Assembly: GCA_045128915.1 (NCBI GenBank)
Contig: JBGVIT010000040.1
Span: 1-64,000, forward strand
Direction of reading: 5' to 3'
Length of the DNA: 64,000 bases
Origin: RGIG9115 sp045128915
Lineage (GTDB): Bacteria; Bacillota; Clostridia; UBA1381
How positions within the stretch are numbered: the stretch's first letter is position 1; each line of letters opens with the position of its first letter. Shown here piece by piece: positions 15,432 to 22,301 of the stretch. The notes beneath the pieces were generated by a model that made no database searches, was not told the DNA's origin, and saw only the letters and a list, made by a program, of their open reading frames with translations. A program made the translations under genes and the position numbers.

Positions 15432-16463
15432 ATGAAGAAAATTTTAGCAACCTTTACAGCAGCAGTTCTTGCTTTGGCAGCTCTTACAGGCTGCAGCGGC
15501 GGTGACTCCGCAAAGAAAACAATCGCAGTAGTAGCAAAAGGCGAATCACATGCATTCTGGCAGTCAGTTAAGGCAGGCGCAGAAGCAGCAGGTGCTGAAT
15601 ATGGCTACAACATCACTTTCAGAGGCCCTGCAAGTGAATCTGCAAAAGACCTTCCCTCACAGAAGGAAATGGTTCAGACAGCTCTTTCAAACAACGCTTC
15701 AGCAATCGTACTTGGTACAATCGGCGAAGGCTTCGTTGATATGCTGACTCAGGCTAAAGACCTTAACATCCCCGTTGTTCAGTTCGACAGCGGTATTTGG
15801 GAAAATGATATTAAGGCTCTTGATGCAGCAGGAAAGAATCCTATTATTTCATCAGTTGCAACAAGCAACTACCTTGCAGCAGGTCTTGTAGCTGAGAACT
15901 TCTTCGCAGCTATTAAGGAAGATATTGCAGCAGCTGACAAGTTCATCGTTGGCGTTATTCAGCACGACGAAACTCAGACAGGTATTGACAGAGCAACCGG
16001 CTTTATTGACAAGTTCAAGGAATTGGCTGATGCTGATGCAGCAACAAAGGGCAAGTATGTAATTGAAAAAGAAGTTAAGCCCGGCGATGCTGACAATGCA
16101 TATAAAGCAGCTCTTGAAGCTCTTGCAGAAAAAGGCGCAAACGCTATCTTCATGACAAATGAAGGCGTTGTTAAGCAGGTTTATGATGCAATCGGTGCTG
16201 CAGGTACAAAGTATGACAACATCGTATTCTCAGGCTACGATGCAGGTACAAAGCAGATTGAATGGATGAAGAAAACAGAAGGTCCGAAGCTCATCGGCTC
16301 AGTTGCTCAGGATTCATTCCAGATTGGTTATCAGGCTGTTGAACAGGCAGTATTCGCTCTTGAAGGCAAGGAAGTAACAGAAGAAGTTGCTATCGGTGGC
16401 GCTTGGTGGAATGCTGAAAACGTTGACGAAATGATTAAAAATAACCTTGTTTACGAGGGCTAA
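15432..16463 (+). CDS. Sugar ABC transporter substrate-binding lipoprotein (RbsB type)
   Basis: A 343-residue extracellular binding protein. The signal peptide ends in a lipobox LAALTGC with the lipidated Cys at residue 21. The mature part is a type-I periplasmic binding fold (Peripla_BP_4): KTIAVVAKGESHAFWQSVKAGAEAAG at the start, the ALSNNASAIVLGTIG segment, and VFSGYDAGTKQIEWM. The sugar specificity cannot be read from sequence; a ribose, galactose or other monosaccharide ligand is usual. AAGGAGGAA sits before the ATG. It is probably the most expressed gene of the operon. Confidence 0.93.
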   Translation: MKKILATFTAAVLALAALTGCSGGDSAKKTIAVVAKGESHAFWQSVKAGAEAAGAEYGYNITFRGPASESAKDLPSQKEMVQTALSNNASAIVLGTIGEGFVDMLTQAKDLNIPVVQFDSGIWENDIKALDAAGKNPIISSVATSNYLAAGLVAENFFAAIKEDIAAADKFIVGVIQHDETQTGIDRATGFIDKFKELADADAATKGKYVIEKEVKPGDADNAYKAALEALAEKGANAIFMTNEGVVKQVYDAIGAAGTKYDNIVFSGYDAGTKQIEWMKKTEGPKLIGSVAQDSFQIGYQAVEQAVFALEGKEVTEEVAIGGAWWNAENVDEMIKNNLVYEG

Positions 16464-16740
16464 TAACAATCAGACCGCCGAAAAAGTCGTTCTACCGCAA
16501 GCTAACGAAAAAATATGCGTGTGGGAAAACTTTGATTGCGCAAAAAAACCACAAGGAAAACATCGAGTTTTCCTTGTGGTTATTTGCTTTTTGCCAACTT
16601 GAACTCTACCGTACCAATGTACGCCGACGAATTCAAGTTGACAAAATATAACTTCCTTTTTCGCACTCTGCCAGCGTGTCGATAGTTTATCGACACGCCG
16701 AGCTGTTGCTTATGCAACAGCTTTTTTTGTCTGAATAATT
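16464..16740. other. Hairpin-rich intergenic region after the sugar operon
   Basis: About 280 bases without a gene but with four inverted repeats: AACCACAAGGAAAAC/GTTTTCCTTGTGGTT (16547-16581), CAACTTGAA...TTCAAGTTG (16607-16640) enclosing GTAC-CAAT-GTAC, CGTGTCGATA/TATCGACACG (16675-16697), and the terminator at 16701-16729. The first is a 15-bp perfect stem without a proper T-run. The region may hold a structured small RNA or a decayed repeat element. No ORF of note. Confidence 0.6.
16701..16729 (+). terminator. Rho-independent terminator
   Basis: AGCTGTTGC-TTAT-GCAACAGCT followed by seven T. It ends the sugar operon or a small RNA from the preceding spacer. Confidence 0.85.
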
Positions 16741-16741
16741 C

Positions 16742-16770
16742 TTGACATAGAATACTAATAGTTATATAAT
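16742..16770 (+). promoter_or_regulatory. Promoter of the first PHP-domain gene
   Basis: TTGACA (16742-16747), 17 bases, TATAAT (16765-16770). Confidence 0.9.
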
Positions 16771-16806
16771 AATACATGTAGATTTAGATGGAAGGAAAGA
16801 AACATT

Positions 16807-17517
16807 TTGGACATTAAAGTAGATTTGCACACTCACACTCTTGCAAGCCCCCACGCTTACAGCACTCTTATGGAAAATGTAGAGTGCGCCATAGAAAGAG
16901 GTCTTGAGGCTATTGCTATGACCGACCATGCACCTTTTGTTGAGGATAGCCCTCACAAGTGGCATTTTACAAACTGCGGAGATATTCCTCACAACATTAA
17001 GGGTATGACTGTACTCCGAGGTGTTGAGTGTTCTTATTTAGATACAGATGCAACTCTTGACCTTGAAGATTGGATTTTAGACCGTCAGGATATTATAATT
17101 GCATCCATGCATCAACACGTTTTGACTCCGGACGAATTTCTTGAAATGATGCTAAACGCAACAAAACAGCCGTATATTGATATTATGGGACATATAGCAA
17201 GAACAAGCTTTTCTCTTGACACACAAGGCTATGAAAAGATTGCGAAAGAAGCCAAGTCAAACGGAAAGCTTATAGAGCTTAACAATCATTGTCTTGAAAA
17301 AAACAGAGGGCCATTTGCTGATAATGCAAAAATGCTTATGCTTGCCTGCAAGAAATACGAAACTCCCATAGTGGTAAACACCGATGCACACTTCTGCACA
17401 AAGATAGGAGATGTAGAGCTTGCATTAAAACTCCTTGAAGAAATTGAATTCCCTGAAGATCTTGTGATGAATACAAATCTTAAGAAGTTTATGAGTTACA
17501 AGCAAATCACATTATAA
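16807..17517 (+). CDS. PHP-domain phosphatase (YcdX-like)
   Basis: A 236-residue PHP-superfamily metal-dependent phosphoesterase. The first metal motif VDLHTHTLASPHAYST is at residues 5-20, followed by AMTDHAP, RGVECSYLD, IIASMHQH, DIMGHIAR and VVNTDAHF; these supply the His/Asp ligands of the trinuclear site. The overall pattern matches the YcdX subgroup, whose substrate is a small phosphorylated compound. The start is TTG at 16807, seven bases after GGAAGGAAAG; no ATG is available. A signal-peptide protein gene follows 18 bases later. Confidence 0.85.
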   Translation: MDIKVDLHTHTLASPHAYSTLMENVECAIERGLEAIAMTDHAPFVEDSPHKWHFTNCGDIPHNIKGMTVLRGVECSYLDTDATLDLEDWILDRQDIIIASMHQHVLTPDEFLEMMLNATKQPYIDIMGHIARTSFSLDTQGYEKIAKEAKSNGKLIELNNHCLEKNRGPFADNAKMLMLACKKYETPIVVNTDAHFCTKIGDVELALKLLEEIEFPEDLVMNTNLKKFMSYKQITL

Positions 17518-17535
17518 TATACGGAGGAAAACTCA

Positions 17536-18418
17536 ATGAAAAAATTAATTTGTGCGCTTATTTTCTTGATTCTTACCGCATCTACTGCATACGCTGAAAC
17601 TATTGCCAGCGGAAGCGCCAACGGTTGCTTATGGCATTTATCAGACACGGGTGTTGTTACATTCTATGGTGAAGGCTGCGCTATTCGATCGACAGATTCT
17701 TTATGGGACTATATAGACGAAATTAAGGAAATAGTAATAGAAGATGGTGTTACAGGTATATGTGATTATGCCTTTGAACACTATCCCAATCTTAGAAAAG
17801 TAACCATTCCGGGCTCTATTAAAAACATCGGAGAAGGAGCTTTTAAAGATATTACCGGAAGATGCTGATATTGATGAGATTAATGTAACATATCACAGTC
17901 CTGCCACTATATCCTTTGAAATAGGCTATGACGCAGAATATGGCTTTGAATCTGTTACTGTTAAGCAATCATCCACTCCTCTGCTGCCTACAAGTGTTCC
18001 TACAAAAAAAGGATTTAAATTTCTCGGCTGGGCAACCTCTGCCGATTCGTATGAGGCTCTATACCAACCCGGGAACCCTATAAACATCGGAACTGAAGAC
18101 GTTAAATTATATGCGCTTTGGCAACCCCTGAATCATACAAATGACAATTTCAGAATTAACAGTATTCAGTATTCAGGTGATGCTTTAAAAATTGATGTAA
18201 CAAAGGGAAACACTCTATCATCTATTGACGGTGCAGTAGTTATCGGTTTGTACGACGGAGATAAACAAGCAGCTCTTCACTATGACTGTGAAAACTCAAG
18301 AATACAACATATGTTCATGAACTTACCTGCTCCAAAAAACAATTATACAATTAAAATTTTATACTTCGATACAGAAAATTTAACCCCATATACGAAAGAA
18401 TTTGCTGTTATCTATTAA
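17536..18418 (+). pseudogene. Frameshifted secreted LRR / InlB B-repeat protein
   Basis: The first part (17536-17868) encodes a signal peptide (MKKLICALIFLILTASTAYA) and a leucine-rich repeat of the BspA/TpLRR type (EDGVTGICDYAFEHYPNLRK, IPGSIKNIGEGAFKDI), then hits TGA. The +1 frame continues without stop from about 17852 to TAA at 18416-18418. It encodes LPEDADIDEINVTYH, a Listeria-Bacteroides (InlB B) repeat, GFKFLGWATSADSYEALYQPG...VKLYALW, and a further beta-rich domain. Joined, the product would be about 290 residues of a surface protein. One base lost or two gained near 17850 explains it. A sequencing error is possible. Confidence 0.75.
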
Positions 18419-18423
18419 AAAAC

Positions 18424-18462
18424 AACGACGGATGTTGCTTTAAATCAACATCCGTCGTTTTA
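18424..18462. terminator. Bidirectional terminator
   Basis: AACGACGGATGTTG / CAACATCCGTCGTT with an eight-base loop, lying between convergent genes. Confidence 0.85.
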
Positions 18463-18463
18463 C

Positions 18464-19195
18464 TTACGGAAGAATAATACTTCCGCCAATTTCAAATATG
18501 AAGTCCTGAGATTTTATAAGCTCTGCTATATCGTAGGAATCCTTTGGAAGAGCTTTACATCTCATGGCAAGATGACCTCTTTGCCATGGATGATGAAAAT
18601 CAACTCCGCCGGACACAATCATTTTATGGTCATGGGCGTATTTTGCAGCCATCGGTATCCTCGCATTTGCACCTGCATGAAAATTAAAAACTTCAATGCC
18701 ATCAACGCTTTGTGGATTTATAGGGCAAATAGTGTCCTCATAAGGATTTACATGCCGATATGGATGTGCCTGAAGTATTATATTTTTTTCGTTCTTTATT
18801 TCTTTATAAAAAACATCTATACCCTTATCAAAATATGAAATAAATTTTTCTATTTCATTTTCACTAACACCATAGATAAGGTATTCGTTGTCATTCTCAA
18901 AAAATCGTATTTCGACGCCAAAACATACACTAAGCTTATTTTGTGCATACTCTTTAATATCATAAAAGTCTTTGAGATAATACTCTATGTACTCTTTGTT
19001 GCTTAGATTTAATTTCTTTTGCTTTATAGGATCCAAATGATTTGTAAGCACCACTCCGTCATATTCATCATCAATAAAACTCTCGACAAATTCAGAAGAT
19101 ACAAACTCCGAACATGGACTTGCAGGATGAGAATGAGCGTGCAACTCAAAACGATATTTATAATCTTCTAAAAGTCTATTTTTTAATTCATCCAT
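18464..19195 (-). CDS. PHP-domain protein (metal-dependent phosphoesterase-like)
   Basis: A protein of about 243 residues with a divergent PHP domain. Motifs seen are FELHAHSHPASPCS (replacing the usual DxHxH), VLTNHLD, GVEIRFF, ILQAHPYRH, VEVFNFH-like GIEVFNFHAGANARI, and VSGGVDFHHPWQRG near the end. These give the expected metal-binding histidines and acidic residues. The substrate is unknown. ATG at 19195 was preferred to ATG at 19201 because GAGG lies seven bases before the former and only one before the latter. It is unrelated in operon terms to the other PHP gene at 16.8 kb, which reads the other way. Confidence 0.8.
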   Translation of the reverse strand: MDELKNRLLEDYKYRFELHAHSHPASPCSEFVSSEFVESFIDDEYDGVVLTNHLDPIKQKKLNLSNKEYIEYYLKDFYDIKEYAQNKLSVCFGVEIRFFENDNEYLIYGVSENEIEKFISYFDKGIDVFYKEIKNEKNIILQAHPYRHVNPYEDTICPINPQSVDGIEVFNFHAGANARIPMAAKYAHDHKMIVSGGVDFHHPWQRGHLAMRCKALPKDSYDIAELIKSQDFIFEIGGSIILP

Positions 19196-19231
19196 TACCA
19201 TACCTCATTTATTGAATAAAACTCTTTATAG

Positions 19232-19260
19232 ATAATATTACATCCAAACAGATTTGTCAA
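19232..19260 (-). promoter_or_regulatory. Promoter of the second PHP gene
   Basis: Minus strand TTGACA (19255-19260), 17 bases, TATTAT (19232-19237). Confidence 0.8.
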
Positions 19261-19316
19261 TAGTTTAGGAAAAAAGTTTATTTAAAGGAGTGCAAATAGG
19301 GACGTGTTAGGTAAAA

Positions 19317-19395
19317 GTTGTCAAGAGAACCGTCCCTGTGTCACGTGATAAAATTTTTTATTTAAAAATTGACAACAGAACCATACCTTTGTCAA
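19317..19395. repeat. REP-like repeats, cluster 1
   Basis: Contains GTTGTCAAGAGAACCGTCCC followed by TGTGTCAC (19317-19344), and a degenerate copy with arms TTGACAA/TTGTCAA around CAGAACCATACC (19369-19395). Both belong to the family seen intact beside the RAYT gene at 52.3-53.2 kb. The cluster lies between the barstar stop and the PHP gene promoter. Confidence 0.8.
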
Positions 19396-19402
19396 GTGCA
19401 AT

Positions 19403-19732
19403 TTATGAAGTAAGCTCAAACACTACGTTTGGAGTATCTTTATGCACATCATCAAATACTTCAAGCATAGTTTTGCAATACTCTCTCAAGTCATCAGGAA
19501 GAGATTGAAAACCATATATAATTACTTTTATATCTTCTTCATTTATCCATAGGTATCTCAAGCAATCCCACAAAGCATCCCAATTTTCTCCATAATATTC
19601 AGGTAAACCTAAATTAGTTTTTAATATTAAATGTATTTCTCCTAAATACTTACAGTCTGAAAAATCCAATATTATAGGATTCTCCTTTATAGGCTTAAAT
19701 GCTTTCCTCTTTAATTCTTCTTTACGATTCAT
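19403..19732 (-). CDS. Barstar-family ribonuclease inhibitor (immunity protein)
   Basis: A 109-residue barstar-like protein. The signature LPEYYGENWDALWDCL (residues 43-58) is nearly the same as that of Bacillus amyloliquefaciens barstar; the acidic residues D52 and D56 correspond to barstar Asp35 and Asp39, which plug the barnase active site. It lies immediately downstream of the barnase gene, so it is the cognate immunity protein. ATG at 19732 was chosen (GAGG six to seven bases upstream) rather than GTG at 19744, which overlaps the toxin stop. Translation is probably coupled to the toxin. Confidence 0.93.
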   Translation of the reverse strand: MNRKEELKRKAFKPIKENPIILDFSDCKYLGEIHLILKTNLGLPEYYGENWDALWDCLRYLWINEEDIKVIIYGFQSLPDDLREYCKTMLEVFDDVHKDTPNVVFELTS

Positions 19733-19743
19733 ATTATACCTCA

Positions 19744-20253
19744 CTATTCGATTTCAATAAATGTCTGATAATGATCATAAGTTACAAAAATCAATCCATC
19801 ATTTGAAAATAATATTCTTTCTGTTCCCCTGAAACCAAATTCATAGTTGATATCTGCCTCATACCAAATTCTGTCTTTAGCTGTTGGCAAATGACCATTT
19901 TTATTATGATATACACCACCAAAAAGCATATTCCCGGGACATTTTAAAAATAAATTCCCTTTTTTTGAATCCCACCCGTTTGTTACAGCTTGTTGAGGAG
20001 TTATATAATAACTCGGTAATTTTCCATACATTTTTAAAAACCAATCTGCGCCGTTTATTCCCTTATTTGTCGCCGTGCCCGCAGAAAGAACCTCTAACTT
20101 CTTAATTATACATCTGCAATTAGGATGAATTGGAGGAAAAGGATTTATTTTTTCGTTTATATCATATATTTTACCATTTTCTGTGCGACAATTCAAGCAT
20201 GTTTTGAAATCTATTTGTGCTTTCCAAAATTTCCACTTGCTACTATAATGCAT
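19744..20253 (-). CDS. Barnase-type ribonuclease toxin with MuF-like Cys/His N-terminal domain
   Basis: A 169-residue two-domain protein. Residues about 1-52 carry TCLNCRTENGKIYDINEK...IHPNCRC, with C19, C22, H43, C46 and C48; this matches the metal-binding C-terminal motif of phage Mu gpF/SPP1 gp7 head-morphogenesis proteins. Residues about 58-169 are a barnase domain ending RIWYEADINYEFGFRGTERILFSNDGLIFVTYDHYQTFIEI. Catalytic residues E132, R142/R146 and H161 align with barnase Glu73, Arg83/Arg87 and His102. There is no signal peptide, so export by the Sec route is unlikely; delivery by phage-like particles is a possible route (inference). ATG at 20253 has AGGAGG eight bases upstream. Confidence 0.92.
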   Translation of the reverse strand: MHYSSKWKFWKAQIDFKTCLNCRTENGKIYDINEKINPFPPIHPNCRCIIKKLEVLSAGTATNKGINGADWFLKMYGKLPSYYITPQQAVTNGWDSKKGNLFLKCPGNMLFGGVYHNKNGHLPTAKDRIWYEADINYEFGFRGTERILFSNDGLIFVTYDHYQTFIEIE

Positions 20254-20280
20254 TGGACAAACCTCCTCTTTTTTATAAGC

Positions 20281-20317
20281 ATTATAACAGATTAACTGTG
20301 GAAAAACCGTCAACTTT
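20281..20317 (-). promoter_or_regulatory. Toxin promoter with 20-bp box shared with the capsid operon
   Basis: On the minus strand AAAGTTGACGGTTTTTCCAC (20298-20317), an 11-base gap, then TATAAT (20281-20286). The same 20 bases, the same gap and TATACT occur upstream of the capsid gene at 37485-37521. The region 17 bases from the -10 (CGGTTT) is a poor -35, so the box probably binds an activator or an alternative factor rather than acting as a normal -35. Confidence 0.75.
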
Positions 20318-20376
20318 GTGTCAAGAGAACCGTCCCTGTGTCACTTAAGTTGTCAAGAGAACCGTCCCCTTGTCAT
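20318..20376. repeat. REP-like repeats, cluster 2
   Basis: Two units in the same direction: GTGTCAAGAGAACCGTCCC + TGTGTCAC (20318-20344), then TGTCAAGAGAACCGTCCCC + TTGTCATG (20351-20376). They abut the toxin promoter on one side and the truncated protease reading frame on the other. Confidence 0.85.
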
Positions 20377-21229
20377 GTGAATTTGATTATCTGGATAAAT
20401 TTACAGAAAAAATGTATATGATTGCACGTGCTTTATGCGATATGGATGGATGTTACAGCTCCGATGAAGAGAACTCTTTACTTACTATCATTTCCAAAAA
20501 ATTTCATCTTTTCTGGAAAAATGCATTAGATAAACTCAATGCTAATCAAAATTCTAAATCATCTGAATCAAGCAATTCTTTAAAAAGTCAATATGAGTTA
20601 AAAAAAAACAAATAAATGAAAAGTGTAAAAATTTAAAGAACTATATAAACAACAAAAATGATTATGGTGAAACAATTATTTATATAGAAACAAATACTTC
20701 TTCAGGAACAGGGTTTATTATAACAAAAGATGGTTTCGCCATAACATGTAATCATGTCATTGAAAATGCAACTGAAATCTATGTAAGAATCAATACAGAC
20801 GCTGAAAATGATGTTGTTAAAGCTAACGTAGTAGCGTCTAATAAGGAATTTGATTATGCACTAATCAAGCTTGAAGACCATGAATATAGTTTTTCTGAAA
20901 TATGCATCGATAACGAATTTGAGCTTGGGGATGAAATTATAATTTTAGGGTATCCCTTTGGAAAAAAACTCAATGATGATGTTATGAATCTTAATTTAAG
21001 TTTTAGTCGTGGATACATATCCTCCATTCAGCAACATAACCAAGCAGAAAGAGTATTATTAGACATTTCAGCAAAAGCAGGAAACTCTGGTAGTCCTGTA
21101 ATAAACCTATCAACAGGAAAAGTGATAGGAATATTATGTGGTAGCATAATAAATCAATCATGTAATTTAACAGAAGAAATAAATTATATGAGCCCCATAA
21201 AATACTTATTTGATTTTACTGAGATTTAG
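20370..21229 (+). pseudogene. HtrA-like trypsin-fold serine protease, split at an A9 tract and lacking a clear start
   Basis: The 5' part (20370-20615) encodes an acidic helical region and a Ser/Asn-rich linker ending at TAA. From 20600 the -1 frame is open to TAG at 21227-21229. It encodes a trypsin-like domain: GTGFIITKDGFAITCNHVIENA (His), NKEFDYALIKLEDHEY (Asp), and ISAKAGNSGSPVINLSTGKVIGIL (Ser). The two frames meet in A9 (20600-20608); one extra A would join them. The 5' end runs into REP cluster 2 with no ribosome site, although ATG at about 20411 (MYMIARAL) could start a shorter protein. It is either decayed or controlled by slippage. Confidence 0.7.
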
Positions 21230-21273
21230 GGACGGGGGGAGATTTAGGGACGGGGGAGATTTAGGGACGTGCC
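21221..21273 (+). repeat. Three tandem 17-18-bp repeats
   Basis: GAGATTTAGGGACGGGGG (21221-21238), GAGATTTAGGGACGGGG (21239-21255) and GAGATTTAGGGACGTGCC (21256-21273). The first unit contains the protease stop codon TAG. The GGGACG core recalls the REP family read on the other strand, but no hairpin arms are present. Confidence 0.85.
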
Positions 21274-21300
21274 TGTTTTTGCACATTCTTAAAGCACACA

Positions 21301-21342
21301 AAAAAAGGAACGAAAATTCTTTGTATTTTCGTTCCTTTTTTT
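21301..21342. terminator. Bidirectional terminator
   Basis: AAAAAAGGAACGAAAAT / ATTTTCGTTCCTTTTTT with a seven-base loop. It lies between the protease remnant and the convergent HigBA pair. Confidence 0.9.
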
Positions 21343-21366
21343 TATTAACTTATTAATGTCATGTGC

Positions 21367-21726
21367 TTAATTGTTATTAATCAATTTATCTACTAAAGAA
21401 TGGTCTTGTTGAATCAGATAAATAAGCTTTTTAGCCGTAGGAGTGGGTGTAGTCTTGCCACTTTCCCATGCTTCTACTGTACGGCGAGAAACACCTAAAA
21501 CATTCGCAAATGATTTTTGTGTCATACAAAGAGATTTTCTAACCCCAAGAACACTTATCGTTGGCAATGCTTGTTTCCTCGCGAATGTTTCAGCACTTGC
21601 TTTACCCTTTTCATAAGCCAGCGCTTCGTTCAATCCATCCATTATGCCGGCAAAAAAATCTATCTTCTTGAAATTTTCTTCAATTTCTTCAATGGATAAT
21701 GATGATTCAAAATGAATTTCTGACAT
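21367..21726 (-). CDS. higA: HigA-type antitoxin with C-terminal XRE helix-turn-helix
   Basis: A 119-residue antitoxin. The N-terminal half is acidic and helical and probably binds the toxin. Residues about 55-115 are an XRE HTH: LGVRKSLCMTQKSFANVLGVSRRTVEAWESGKTTPTPTAKKLIYLI. It follows the toxin gene with four bases between, the toxin-first order of HigBA systems. ATG at 21726 has AAGGAGTGAT before it; the longer reading frame to 21753 lacks this. It probably represses its own promoter at the palindrome 22120-22134. Confidence 0.88.
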   Translation of the reverse strand: MSEIHFESSLSIEEIEENFKKIDFFAGIMDGLNEALAYEKGKASAETFARKQALPTISVLGVRKSLCMTQKSFANVLGVSRRTVEAWESGKTTPTPTAKKLIYLIQQDHSLVDKLINNN

Positions 21727-21730
21727 AATA

Positions 21731-22060
21731 TCACTCCTTTTTAATAGCATCAATTAACGATTTTATTGCTTTCTTTTGTTCCTCTGTTAAGTCCTCTTGT
21801 ACATTCTTTGGATAAGCAAACAAAAAATACAGCTTTTCTTTTTCAAAAACATCAAGATATACAACTCGTCCACCACCACTTTTACCTCGTCCATTAAGTT
21901 GTATTCTCATTTTTCTTGCTCCGCCTGTTCCTTGAATAACTTCACCAATCCAATAATTGTCAAGCAATATTTCTTCAAGCTGTTTCAAACTTTCAGTGTC
22001 TAATCCCATTGCTTTCCATGAAGCTAAGAATGGTTTTGTAAAAATAAATTCTCTAGTCAT
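21731..22060 (-). CDS. higB: HigB/RelE-family toxin
   Basis: A 109-residue type II toxin of the RelE/ParE superfamily (HigB-like, Gp49 type), an mRNA interferase acting on the ribosome. It shows LEEILLDNYWIGEVIQGTGGARKMRIQLNGRGKSGGGRVVYLDVFEKEKLYFLFAYPKNVQEDLTEEQKKAIKSLI, with the family run of basic residues in GGARKMRI and GRGKSGGGRVVY and the YxKN-like AYPKNVQEDLT motif. It is the first gene of the pair and is followed at once by the XRE antitoxin. Confidence 0.88.
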   Translation of the reverse strand: MTREFIFTKPFLASWKAMGLDTESLKQLEEILLDNYWIGEVIQGTGGARKMRIQLNGRGKSGGGRVVYLDVFEKEKLYFLFAYPKNVQEDLTEEQKKAIKSLIDAIKKE

Positions 22061-22113
22061 TATACCACTTCTTAAATTAAAATATTAGTACGATATTATC
22101 ATATCTATATAAT

Positions 22114-22142
22114 ATTATATACGATTTAATCGTAATTGTCAA
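22114..22142 (-). promoter_or_regulatory. HigBA promoter with operator in the spacer
   Basis: Minus strand TTGACA (22137-22142), 17 bases, TATAAT (22114-22119). The inverted repeat TACGAT-TTA-ATCGTA (22120-22134) fills nearly the whole spacer, the expected place for antitoxin autorepression. Confidence 0.8.
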
Positions 22143-22251
22143 TAATTAATTGAATTTTGAGACAAGTAAAACTTCCTTGTCGCTTTTAAAAAAAAGATTA
22201 TAACACTTAAATAAAAATTGATTAATTTATTCTATTCATTTATTACACAAA

Positions 22252-22283
22252 AAAACTGCTACGGAAAATTCCGTAGCAGTTTT
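22252..22283 (-). terminator. str operon terminator after tuf
   Basis: ACTGCTACGGAA / TTCCGTAGCAGT with a two-base loop. On the minus strand the stem is followed by a T-run. Confidence 0.9.
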
Positions 22284-22301
22284 AATTTGTCAGAATATCA
22301 A

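Noticed and set aside
20298..20317. DnaA box reading of the shared promoter box (TTTTCCACA)
   Set aside because: The toxin copy fits the DnaA consensus but the capsid copy ends in CCACC, and no cluster of boxes or origin genes is nearby.
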